Assembly: GCA_031367195.1 (NCBI GenBank)
Contig: JANLPL010000137.1
Span: 1 to 50,339 of the forward strand
Reading direction: 5' to 3'
DNA length: 50,339 nucleotides
Source: Roseiarcus sp031367195
Lineage (GTDB): Bacteria > Pseudomonadota > Alphaproteobacteria > Rhizobiales > Beijerinckiaceae
The stretch's first letter is position 1. Each line of letters opens with the position of its first letter. The position numbers were made by a program, and so were the translations under genes. Shown piece after piece: positions 26,369 through 34,371 of this stretch. The notes under the pieces were generated by a model. The model was not told where the DNA came from and made no database searches. It saw nothing but the letters and a program-made list of their open reading frames with translations.

Positions 26369-26930
26369 AGCGGCTTTCAAGATCCTGCTCGTCGAGCTGG
26401 ACCAATGCGGCGAAGCGATGTTCGAGCCCGCCCTTGCGCGGTCGTGGCGCCTCGGCGGGCTCGCGCGAGGTGAGCATCCCGGCGCGAACGCGGGCGTCGG
26501 CGATCGGCCTCAGATCCTTCAGCACATCGGCAAGCTGGCTAAAGATTTCCCCGACTCTGTCCGCTTCGAGCCGCCGCCGCGCCCACTCGACGTCGCCTTG
26601 CCGACTGTGCGCCTCGATCCGGTCGAGAGCGGCCAGAATGCGAGCGACATCGTCGGCGCGCTGGCGGCGGGCGAATTCGGCGAGAAAGGCGCGCCCCCTG
26701 CCCGTCGCCCTGACGGTCGCCTCGATCGCAGCGAATTCGGTTTCGAAGAGGGGTGAAGGCAAGGTCGCGGTCCCTAGATCGAAACGGGGATGCGCCCGAC
26801 GCGGCTCGCCGTCGGCAGTCGCGGGGCGCCCATCGACGGGGCGGCCGGCATCGACTCTGAGGCAAGAATGGCGAAGATCATCGCGAGTTTGCTTTCCTGC
26901 CGCCGGCCGCTTTCGCTTAACGACCGCCAT
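26352..26930 (-). CDS. Conserved hypothetical protein with a helical alphaproteobacterial domain
   Basis: The 192-residue protein has a disordered, Arg-rich N-terminus (residues 1-55) and a helical core. The segment FETEFAAIEATVRATGRGRA, then FLAEFARRQRADDVARILAA, recurs in larger uncharacterised Rhizobiales proteins (usual form IEATVMETARGRWFLAEYARR). A C-terminal region ends in EHRFAALVQLDEQDLESRFK. No ribosome binding site precedes the ATG, so the true start may be internal. The opposite strand has a long open frame that I treat as a shadow. The function is unknown. Confidence 0.65.
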   Translation of the reverse strand: MAVVKRKRPAAGKQTRDDLRHSCLRVDAGRPVDGRPATADGEPRRAHPRFDLGTATLPSPLFETEFAAIEATVRATGRGRAFLAEFARRQRADDVARILAALDRIEAHSRQGDVEWARRRLEADRVGEIFSQLADVLKDLRPIADARVRAGMLTSREPAEAPRPRKGGLEHRFAALVQLDEQDLESRFKRLG

Positions 26931-27055
26931 TGCGACGTGTTTAACAATAACGCCCGTACGCTTCGCACATCATCTATAACTGGATGGACATAAACAAAAT
27001 ATATCAATATTCGTCTCATAGTATCTGAAATAATTTCTTGCGTATCGTCGTTCTT

Positions 27056-27084
27056 TTGACAGCTTGTAACAATTTTTATACAAG
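27056..27084 (+). promoter_or_regulatory. Promoter-like site with overlapping inverted repeat in an AT-rich island
   Basis: TTGACA (27056-27061) and TATACA (27077-27082) are separated by 15 bp. The inverted repeat CTTGTA (27063-27068) and TACAAG (27079-27084) lies between and across the -10, as a repressor site would. The surrounding stretch from about 26940 to 27100 is strikingly AT-rich compared with the rest of the window. It could drive soxAG, about 430 bp downstream. Confidence 0.4.
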
Positions 27085-27100
27085 ACTAAAAATCAGCATT

Positions 27101-27209
27101 CCGTCATTGCGAGCGAAGCGAAGCAATCCATCTCGCCGAGATCGTAGATAAATTGGAAAGATTGGATTCTGCGAATGCATGGATTGCTTCGCTCCGCTCG
27201 CAATGACGG
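27101..27209. repeat. Dispersed palindromic repeat, copy 1
   Basis: 31-nt arms at 27101-27131 and 27179-27209 are reverse complements at 30 of 31 positions. The core reads TTGCGAGCGAAGCGAAGCAA in the left arm. The 47-nt centre contains TCGTAGATA. A second copy of the same family lies at 38911-39015. The rest of the 576-bp gap before soxA (27210-27506) holds no convincing gene, only a GC-rich leader. Confidence 0.8.
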
Positions 27210-27506
27210 GTGTGCGACTTGATCGAAAGCGCTCTAGTGACGTAAGCCTCGTCCGCAGCGTCCACGTCCGCCGTCGTTCTTGCCTCTCCACCCCAGATAT
27301 CTGCACGCAATCTCTCATTATCGCTTGAGAATTGCCCGTGGCTGGCGGAAGCTGTCGCGCCGCGCTCGAAGCCCGCGCGCTTGCGAAGCGAAAGCGTCCC
27401 CATTCGCCTCGCATCTCTTTTCTCGCGTCCGTCGGTGCAAAAACGGGGTTCCCGCAACCTCCCGCCACAGCTACAGGAAAAGGGACAGACCGGAGATGCA
27501 TTGGAC

Positions 27507-30452
27507 ATGGCGGGCGCGATGCGCATTGGAAGCGGGGGACGCGTCGACCGGACGCGGATCCTCAACTTCACTTTCGACGGCAGGCGCTTTCAGGGGCTGG
27601 CAGGCGACACGCTCGCCTCGGCGCTGATCGCCCATGGCGTCCATCTCATGGGGCGCTCGTTCAAATATCACCGGCCGCGCGGCGCGCTTTCGCTGGGTTC
27701 GGAGGAGCCCAACGCGCTCGTCACCATCGACGCCGGCAAGGGCCGGCTGACGCCGAACCTGCGCGCGACGCAGGTCGAGATCTACGAGGGCTTGCGCGCG
27801 AGATCGCAGAACGCCTGGCCGTCGCTGGAACACGACGCGATGGCGCTCAACGGCGTCTTCTCCGCGTTCCTGCCGGCCGGCTTCTATTACAAGACCTTTA
27901 TCGGGCCGAAGGGCGCGTGGGAGCATATTTACGAGCCCGCCATTCGTCGCGCGGCGGGTCTGGGCGTGGCGCCGACCGATCCCGACCCCGACCATTACGC
28001 ATACGAGCATCGCCATTGCGAAGTGGCGGTCGTCGGCGCTGGTCCCACGGGCCTCGCCGCCGCGCGCGCGGCGGCCCGCACGGGCGGGCGGGTCATCCTA
28101 TTCGATGAACAGGCCGAATTCGGCGGCTCGGCGCTCGCCGATTCGCACATGACCATCGACGGCAAGCCGGCGGCGGAATGGGTGGCGGACGTCATCGCGG
28201 AATTATCGGCGGCGCCGAATGTGACGCTGCTGTCGCGCACGCAGGCGTTTGGCTATTACGCGCAGAATTTCCTCGCCGCCGAGCAGCGCGTCACCGACCA
28301 CATCGCCTATCCCGACCCCAAACTTCCGCGTGCGCGGCTCTGGCAGGTGCGGGCGGAAAAGGTGATCGTCGCCGCCGGCGCGCACGAGCGGCCGCTGGTG
28401 TTTCCCGACAACGACCGGCCCGGCATCATGCTGGCGGATTCGGCGCGTTCGCTCGCGGTGCGCTACGGCGTGAAGCCGGGCAACCGCATCGTCGTCGCCA
28501 CCAGCCATGACGGCGGCTATCGCGCCGCGCTCGATCTGGCGCAGGCTGGTTGCGAGATCGCCATGATCGTCGATTCGCGGCCCGATCCCGACGGCGACTT
28601 GCCGCGCGCGGCGCGGGCGAAGAGGCTGCCGGTCGAGACCCACGCCGTCCTGCTCGGTTCGCGCGGGTCTTTGCGCGTGACCCACGCCCGCGTGGCGCGG
28701 CTGTGGTCGAACGGACGCCCCGGCCAACCCGACGACGTCGCCTGCGATCTGATCGCCATGACCGGCGGCTGGACGCCGAGCGTGCATCTGTTCTCGCAAT
28801 CGCGCGGCAAGGTGAAGTTCGACGCCGCGTCGAGCAGTTTCCTGCCCGGCGATCCCGTGCAGAACATGGTGTGCGTGGGCGCCTGCTCGGGCGAGTTCGA
28901 TCTCGGTCGGGCGCTCGCCGACAGTGCGAGCGTGGCGGGCGCCGACGCCTTCGGTCCCGGCACGCTGGGGCTGGTGGCGCCGCTGCCGGAGGAGAAACTC
29001 ACCAAGGCGTTCGTCGATTTCCAGAACGACGTCACCGCGCGCGACATCAAGCTGGCGACGCGCGAGGGGATGGCCTCGATCGAGCATATCAAGCGCTACA
29101 CCACCACCGGCATGGCGACCGATCAGGGCAAGACCTCCAACATGAATGCGTTGGCGATCGCGGCCGATTCGCTTGGCCGCGAGATCGCGCAGGTCGGCCT
29201 CACCACCTTCCGGCTGCCCTACACGCCCGTCACGTTCGGCATTTTCGGCGGGCCTTCGAAGCGCGAAATGCTCGATCCCGTGCGCGAGACCCCGATCCAT
29301 AGCTGGTATGTCGGAAAAGGCGCGGTGTGGGAGGAGGCGGGCTTGTGGAAGCGCGCGACCCGCGTGCCGTTGGCCGGCGAAACGCCGCAGGAGACGGTCA
29401 CGCGCGAGTGCCTGACCACCCGCGCCAAGGCTGGAATCATGGACGCCTCGACGCTGGGCAAGATCGAAGTGGTCGGCGCGCACGCGGCCGAATTCCTCAA
29501 CCGGCTCTATATCAATTCGTTCACGAAACTCGGCGTTGGACGCTGCCGCTACGGGCTGATGCTGAACGAGACCGGCTTCATCTACGACGACGGCGTGGTG
29601 ATGCGGATGGCGGACGACCGCTTCCATCTTACTACGACCACGTCAGGCGCGGCGCATGTGTTCGCCGTGATGGAGGATTATCTGCAAACGGAATGGCCTG
29701 ATCTGAAGGCGCGGTTCACCTCCATAACAGAGCAATGGGCGACCATCGCCATCAACGGGCCGCTGGCGCGAGAAATCCTCATCCCGCTGGTTGAAGGGAT
29801 CGACCTTGCGAATGCCGCCTTCCCGCATATGAGCGTGCGCGAGGGAAAGATTTGCGGCGTGCCCACGCGGCTCGCCCGCGTCAGCTTCACCGGCGAGATG
29901 GGTTTTGAAGTCAACGTGCCGACCGACTATGGCCTGGCCGTGCAGGAGGCGATCTGGCGCCAAGCGGAGCCACGCGGCGCCTGCGCCTATGGGCTCGACA
30001 CGCTGCTGCGGCTGCGCGCCGAGAAGGGCTTCATCGTCGTCGGGCTGGAGACGGACGGCACGGTGACGCCCGATGACGTCGGCATGGGCAAAATGATCGC
30101 CCTGTCGAAGCCGGACTTCGTCGGCAAACGCTCGCTGGCGCTGGCCGACTTGAAGCGGCCGGGGCGCAAGCAACTCGTCGGCCTGTTGGCGGATGATCCC
30201 AGGCATCGGCCCGACGAGGGCGAGCAGATCGTCGGAGCGGAAAAGACGCCGCCGGGGACGAAGGCGCTCGGCCACGTCACCTCATCTTATATGAGCGCGA
30301 CGCTGGGGCGCTCATTCAGCCTCGCGATGCTCGCCGACGGCCGCGCCAAGCTCGGGCAGACGGTTTACACCGTCGGGCTCGAAGGCGCGCATCCGGCAAA
30401 AGTCGTCGAGCCGATGTTCTACGACAAGGAGGGACTGCGCCTTGACGCTTGA
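27507..30452 (+). CDS. soxA: Sarcosine oxidase alpha subunit
   Basis: The 981-residue product is full length for SoxA. An N-terminal Fer2_4-like domain (about 15-105) leads with RILNFTFDGRRFQGLAGDTL. A dinucleotide-binding domain has VAVVGAGPTGLAAARAAART (about 171-190). The C-terminal half is a folate-binding GcvT-like fold with KAGIMDASTLGKIEVVG, SFTGEMGFEVNVP and GLDTLLRLRAEKGFIVVG. The enzyme demethylates sarcosine to glycine with transfer of the methyl carbon to tetrahydrofolate. The ATG at 27507 has GGAG upstream. soxG follows with an 11-bp overlap, but soxB and soxD are not present nearby. Confidence 0.93.
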   Translation: MAGAMRIGSGGRVDRTRILNFTFDGRRFQGLAGDTLASALIAHGVHLMGRSFKYHRPRGALSLGSEEPNALVTIDAGKGRLTPNLRATQVEIYEGLRARSQNAWPSLEHDAMALNGVFSAFLPAGFYYKTFIGPKGAWEHIYEPAIRRAAGLGVAPTDPDPDHYAYEHRHCEVAVVGAGPTGLAAARAAARTGGRVILFDEQAEFGGSALADSHMTIDGKPAAEWVADVIAELSAAPNVTLLSRTQAFGYYAQNFLAAEQRVTDHIAYPDPKLPRARLWQVRAEKVIVAAGAHERPLVFPDNDRPGIMLADSARSLAVRYGVKPGNRIVVATSHDGGYRAALDLAQAGCEIAMIVDSRPDPDGDLPRAARAKRLPVETHAVLLGSRGSLRVTHARVARLWSNGRPGQPDDVACDLIAMTGGWTPSVHLFSQSRGKVKFDAASSSFLPGDPVQNMVCVGACSGEFDLGRALADSASVAGADAFGPGTLGLVAPLPEEKLTKAFVDFQNDVTARDIKLATREGMASIEHIKRYTTTGMATDQGKTSNMNALAIAADSLGREIAQVGLTTFRLPYTPVTFGIFGGPSKREMLDPVRETPIHSWYVGKGAVWEEAGLWKRATRVPLAGETPQETVTRECLTTRAKAGIMDASTLGKIEVVGAHAAEFLNRLYINSFTKLGVGRCRYGLMLNETGFIYDDGVVMRMADDRFHLTTTTSGAAHVFAVMEDYLQTEWPDLKARFTSITEQWATIAINGPLAREILIPLVEGIDLANAAFPHMSVREGKICGVPTRLARVSFTGEMGFEVNVPTDYGLAVQEAIWRQAEPRGACAYGLDTLLRLRAEKGFIVVGLETDGTVTPDDVGMGKMIALSKPDFVGKRSLALADLKRPGRKQLVGLLADDPRHRPDEGEQIVGAEKTPPGTKALGHVTSSYMSATLGRSFSLAMLADGRAKLGQTVYTVGLEGAHPAKVVEPMFYDKEGLRLDA

Positions 30453-30999
30453 CGCTGTTCGCCGCTCGGTGCTCGACGGCTGCGCTTTGCCCGCGACCGG
30501 GCGCGTAAAAGTCTATCCGCTGCCGTTCGCGACGCGCCTCAATCTGCGCGGCGGCGCCGATGTGGTCGAGCCGGTGACGCGGGCTTTCGGCGTCGCGCCG
30601 CCGTCGCGGCCGATGGGTTCGGCGAGCGCGGGCGAACGCGCGGCGCTGTGGCTCGGGCCGGATGAGTGGCTGCTGCTGGCGGAAGCGGGCGCCGGCGATC
30701 TCATGGGCCAGCTCGAAGGCGCACTGGGTGGCGTGTTTCACAGCCTGGTCGATGTCTCGCAGCGGCAGGTCGGCGTCGCGCTGGAGGGTTCGGGCGCGGC
30801 GCGGTTGCTCGCCGCCGGCTGCCCGCTCGATCTCGACGCGCGCGCGTTTCCCGTTGGCATGTCGACCCGCACGCTGCTGGTGAAGGCGGAGATCGGCCTG
30901 TGGCGGCGCGAGGAGAATTTTTTCCGGATCGAGGTTCTGCGCTCGTTCGCGCCTTATGTCGCGCGTATTCTCGACCAAGCGGCGAGGGATCAGGGCTGA
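30442..30999 (+). CDS. soxG: Sarcosine oxidase gamma subunit
   Basis: The 185-residue protein matches SoxG: LPFATRLNLRGG near the N-terminus, LWLGPDEWLLLAEAG, SLVDVSQRQVGVALEGSGA, LLAAGCPLDLD, and ENFFRIEVLRSFAPYV at the C-terminus. The fold is a truncated GcvT-like domain. The start is a TTG with a strong AAGGAGGG 8 nt before it, inside the end of soxA. It overlaps the next gene at CTGA. With soxA alone it would be half of the usual heterotetramer. Confidence 0.9.
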   Translation: MTLDAVRRSVLDGCALPATGRVKVYPLPFATRLNLRGGADVVEPVTRAFGVAPPSRPMGSASAGERAALWLGPDEWLLLAEAGAGDLMGQLEGALGGVFHSLVDVSQRQVGVALEGSGAARLLAAGCPLDLDARAFPVGMSTRTLLVKAEIGLWRREENFFRIEVLRSFAPYVARILDQAARDQG

Positions 31000-31793
31000 G
31001 ACTCGCGCTCGGCCTCGACGCCGCCTGGACCGCGACCGAGCCGAGCGGCGTCGCGCTGGCGCAGGAATCTGCCGATGGCTGGCGGCTGCTGGCGGTCGAA
31101 AGCTCCTACGCCCGGTTTCGCGAGCGCGCCGCCGGCCGCGCGCCGGATTCCGCGCCGCGCGGCGAGCCGCCCGACGTCGCTTCGCTGCTCGACGCCTGCC
31201 AGCGGCTTGGGGGACGCGCGCCGGACCTCGTGGCCGTCGATATGCCGATGGCGCGGACGCCGATCGTCGGACGGCGGGCCAGTGACCTTGCGATCTCACG
31301 CGCTTTCGGCGCCGCCAAGGCGGCGACCCATTCGCCGAGCGCGTTGCGGCCGGGGCGACTGTCCGACGGTTTGCGCGCGGATTTCGAGCGCCAGGGATTT
31401 GCGCTTTGCACGGTTGAGGGGGTGCGGACGCCCGGCCTGATGGAGGTCTATCCCCACACCGCGCTGTTGGCGCTGACGGGCGAGCGCGTGCGCTTGACTT
31501 ACAAAGCCGGCAAGACGACGATCTATTGGCCGGGCATTGGCTTGGACGAGCGGCGGGCGCGGCTGCGCGAAGTCTGGCGAGGAATTGCGGCGGCGCTGGA
31601 CGCCCAAATCGCCGGCGTCGCCGAGGCGTTGCCGCCGCCTCCGGCCGAGACGCGCGGCCGCGCACTGAAGGCCTATGAAGATCGACTCGACGCGGTCGTG
31701 TGCGCCTATGTCGCGATCGCGGCGCTGCGCGGCGAGGTGCGGGCCTATGGTGATGATATTTCGGCGATTTTCGTGCCTGCAAGCGTTCCTTAA
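30996..31793 (+). CDS. DUF429 family protein
   Basis: The protein has a RNase H-like start (LALGLDAAWTATEPSGVALA) and the family's internal segments VAVDMPMARTPIVGRRASD, YPHTALLALTG, RLTYKAGKT and AYEDRLDAVVCAYVAIAALR. DUF429 proteins are predicted nucleases with no established role. The homologous N-terminus begins at a CTG (30996) that overlaps the soxG stop, with GAGG about 9 nt upstream; no ATG, GTG or TTG is found there. A GTG at 30900, inside soxG and with GGAG upstream, would add 32 non-homologous residues. The coupling to soxG is tight either way. Confidence 0.75.
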   Translation: MRLALGLDAAWTATEPSGVALAQESADGWRLLAVESSYARFRERAAGRAPDSAPRGEPPDVASLLDACQRLGGRAPDLVAVDMPMARTPIVGRRASDLAISRAFGAAKAATHSPSALRPGRLSDGLRADFERQGFALCTVEGVRTPGLMEVYPHTALLALTGERVRLTYKAGKTTIYWPGIGLDERRARLREVWRGIAAALDAQIAGVAEALPPPPAETRGRALKAYEDRLDAVVCAYVAIAALRGEVRAYGDDISAIFVPASVP

Positions 31794-31900
31794 CGCAGAT
31801 TTGCAACTTTGTGCGCGCGAGCCCTTCCTCGGCGGCGTCGCTTCGCCCTCATTCCGGCGGGTTCGGCCGACATAGACGCGCGTTCGTCTAGGACAGGTGT

Positions 31901-33187
31901 ATGGAAACCCGAGCCAATTTCATCGCCATCGGCGCGTTTACGCTGGCCGTCGTCGCCGGCGCGTTCCTGTTTGTGCTGTGGATGGCCGGCTACGGCGGGA
32001 CGTCCAATCTGACGCATTACCGCGTCGTGTTTCAGGGCTCGGTGTCCGGTCTCGCGCGCGGCGGAATCGTGCTGTTCAACGGCCTGCGCGTCGGCGAGGT
32101 TAAGTCGGTCGATTTCCTGAAAGACGATCCTTCTCGGGTCGCCGCCGAAATCGAAGTCGACAGCCGCATTCCCGTTCGCGAGGACACGAAGGTCAGGCTG
32201 GAGATGCAGGGGCTGACCGGAGCGTCGGCCGTCGCCATGACCGGGGGCGCGCCGGACGCAAAGCCTGTGGCGACGAAGGGCGGCGAGTCGCCAACGTTGA
32301 TCGCCGAGCCGAGCCAGATCCAGAACCTGCTCGTCAACGTGCAGAACATCTCGGCCAAGGCGGATTCGGTGCTGACGCGGGCGGACAAATTGTTCGCCGA
32401 CAGCGGGCCGGCCTTCGCCGATACGATGAAAAACATCAACACGTTCTCGAAATCGCTCGGCGACGCCTCCAGCGGCCTGTCGGGCGCGATCACCGGCATC
32501 GGCCAGATCGGCGAAAAGATCGGGCCGCTCGCCGGCCGGCTGGAGAAGCTGACCGACGACGCCGACAAGTTGCTTCGCGTCGTGGATGCGGCGAAAGTGC
32601 GCCACAGCGTCGATGACGTGGCCGCCTTCGCCGCCTCGCTCGGCGACAAGGACGGGCCGACGCAAAAGGCGCTCGCCGACGCGGCGACGCTGGTCAAACA
32701 TCTCAACGACACCGCCGCCAAACTTGACGCTGCGCTGACCGACGTCGATGCGGTCGCCAAGGCGTTCGACGCCAAGAAAGTCGGCCAGTTGGTCGAGGGC
32801 GCGGCGGCGATCGGCCAGACCCTTTCGGACAACCGCGGCAATCTCGACCACACGCTCAAGGATGCAGCGGAAATCGCCGCCAAGCTGAAGGATTCCGCCG
32901 ACAAGGCCGACGGGTTGATGACCAGCGCGACGGGATTCCTGGGCTCGTCCGACACGAAAGGAGCTTTAGGCCAGGTGGGCGACGCCGCCGATTCGATCAA
33001 GCGGCTCGCCGATCAGATGAATCTGCGCGTAAGGCAGATGTCGACGGGGCTGGTCAGTTTCAGCAATTCCGGGCTGAAGGATTACCAGGCGATGGCGGTC
33101 GACGCGCGCAAGACGCTGACCGACCTCGACCGCGTCATTCTCAGCATCGAGAAGCATCCGGCGCAGCTTATTTTCGGGTCGAAATAG
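31901..33187 (+). CDS. MCE-domain protein, MlaD-like
   Basis: The 428-residue protein has an N-terminal membrane anchor (about 7-29), one MCE domain (about 39-117; VVFQGSVSGLARGGIVLFNGLRVGEV) and a long C-terminal helical region (about 140-410) rich in Asp, Ala and Lys with heptad-like spacing. MCE proteins form rings or tubes that carry lipids across the periplasm, usually with an MlaE permease and MlaF ATPase. Neither partner is adjacent. Its 3' end overlaps the convergent arsR-type gene by 20 bp. Confidence 0.87.
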   Translation: METRANFIAIGAFTLAVVAGAFLFVLWMAGYGGTSNLTHYRVVFQGSVSGLARGGIVLFNGLRVGEVKSVDFLKDDPSRVAAEIEVDSRIPVREDTKVRLEMQGLTGASAVAMTGGAPDAKPVATKGGESPTLIAEPSQIQNLLVNVQNISAKADSVLTRADKLFADSGPAFADTMKNINTFSKSLGDASSGLSGAITGIGQIGEKIGPLAGRLEKLTDDADKLLRVVDAAKVRHSVDDVAAFAASLGDKDGPTQKALADAATLVKHLNDTAAKLDAALTDVDAVAKAFDAKKVGQLVEGAAAIGQTLSDNRGNLDHTLKDAAEIAAKLKDSADKADGLMTSATGFLGSSDTKGALGQVGDAADSIKRLADQMNLRVRQMSTGLVSFSNSGLKDYQAMAVDARKTLTDLDRVILSIEKHPAQLIFGSK

Positions 33188-33506
33188 GCGGCTCCGGTTT
33201 CAGCTTCCCGAGATCCTCCACGCGGCGCGCCCAATGCGCCAGCATGAGATTGAGCCAGCCGCCGACATCGGTCAGCGGCCGGGGGTCGAGATGGTGGCGG
33301 CGCTCGCGCCCGCGCCGCTCAACCCGCACCAGCCCCGCGCGCCGTAGCACTTGCAAATGCTCGGAGACAGCGGGCCGGCCGACCGGCATATCGGCGGCGA
33401 GCTCGGACGCCGTGCGCGCGCCGGTGCGAAGCTCCATCAGGAGACGGCGGCGCAGCGGATGGGCGAGCGCGTCGAATACGTCGGGAACGGCCAGGGGCGC
33501 CTCCAC
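33168..33506 (-). CDS. ArsR-family winged-helix transcriptional regulator
   Basis: The 112-residue protein is a compact ArsR-type repressor: FDALAHPLRRRLLMELRTG, the recognition helix region MPVGRPAVSEHLQVLRRAG, and the wing VRVERRGRERRHHLDPRPL. There is no Cys metal site, so it resembles the metal-independent SdpR-like subgroup. The GTG start lies directly after a perfect 26-bp palindrome with no good ribosome binding site, which suggests strong self-repression. The target besides itself is unknown; the divergent neighbour is the atp operon, about 300 bp away. Confidence 0.88.
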   Translation of the reverse strand: MEAPLAVPDVFDALAHPLRRRLLMELRTGARTASELAADMPVGRPAVSEHLQVLRRAGLVRVERRGRERRHHLDPRPLTDVGGWLNLMLAHWARRVEDLGKLKPEPPISTRK

Positions 33507-33532
33507 AATGCGTCGGAATTTTCCGACGCATT
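33507..33532. promoter_or_regulatory. Perfect palindromic operator for the ArsR-type regulator
   Basis: AATGCGTCGGAA and TTCCGACGCATT are exact 12-bp arms around a TT spacer. The site ends one base before the GTG start of the ArsR-type gene, so a bound repressor would block its transcription or its initiation region. The remaining 275 bp up to atpH contain no gene and no clear promoter that I can name. Confidence 0.75.
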
Positions 33533-33807
33533 AGCGAGATTTTTTTCGCCTGGAAATACCCATGCGCCGTCGCCTGTGCGCCCGGACGCCGCTATTCCTT
33601 TGATAAGTTTCAACTTTGAGGGTTTCCGGCGCCCCTCTTGTCCTCTCGTCAAAACGAGATCGCGCGCCGTTGCACGGACCGCGGCGTCATGTTACCTGAC
33701 CGCCGCCGCGGGGCGACCGTCGCGCGGCGCGAAATCTTGGACCTCGACATGCGGAGCCGCCCGGCGCGAGCCGGATCGGTGATGTTTGTCGCAACAAGGG
33801 CGGCGCC

Positions 33808-34371
33808 TTGGCTAAGGAAAGCGAACACGTTTCGGGCGTAGCCGGGCGTTACGCGTCCGCGCTCTTTTCGCTCGCCCAGGATGAGCGCCAGACCGCCGAG
33901 GTCGCATCCGCCGTCGGCAGGATCGACGCGATGATCGCCGAGAGCGCGGACTTGCAGCGTCTGGTGCGCTCGCCGGTGTTCTCTTCCGCCGAGCAGACGA
34001 AGGCGCTCAATGTTTTGCTGGCGCGCGCGGAGATTTCAGGCATCGCCGCCAATTTCGTGCGCCTCGTCGCGCAGAAGCGCCGCCTGTTCGCGCTGCGCGA
34101 CATGATCCGCGGCTACAACAAGCTTTACGACGTCGCCCGCGGCGTCATCCGCGCCGAAGTCACCAGCGCCGCGCCGCTGTCGGACGAACAGGTCGCCGCG
34201 CTGAAAGATCAGTTGCGCGGCGCCACCGGCGGCAAGGACGTCGATCTCGCCGTCAAGGTCGATCCCGCCATCATCGGCGGCCTCGTCGTCAAGCTGGGGT
34301 CGCGCATGGTCGACGGCTCGCTTCGCACCAAACTCAACGCCATTCGAACCGCTATGAAAGAGGTCGGCTGA
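33808..34371 (+). CDS. atpH: ATP synthase F1 subunit delta
   Basis: The 187-residue peripheral-stalk subunit links F1 to F0. The N-terminal helical domain VAGRYASALFSLAQ and the C-terminal segment RVGVKVDPAIIGG-like (AVKVDPAIIGGLVVKLGSRMVDGS) are typical. The start is a TTG preceded by AAGGG at 8 nt. It is the first gene of atpHAGDC, and its stop overlaps the atpA start (TGATGG). Confidence 0.96.
   Translation: MAKESEHVSGVAGRYASALFSLAQDERQTAEVASAVGRIDAMIAESADLQRLVRSPVFSSAEQTKALNVLLARAEISGIAANFVRLVAQKRRLFALRDMIRGYNKLYDVARGVIRAEVTSAAPLSDEQVAALKDQLRGATGGKDVDLAVKVDPAIIGGLVVKLGSRMVDGSLRTKLNAIRTAMKEVG

Noticed and set aside
27410..27506. Cobalamin or glycine riboswitch before soxA
   Set aside because: Short matches to conserved boxes exist, but the complete architecture of either riboswitch cannot be built from the sequence. 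It is kept only as a leader worth testing.
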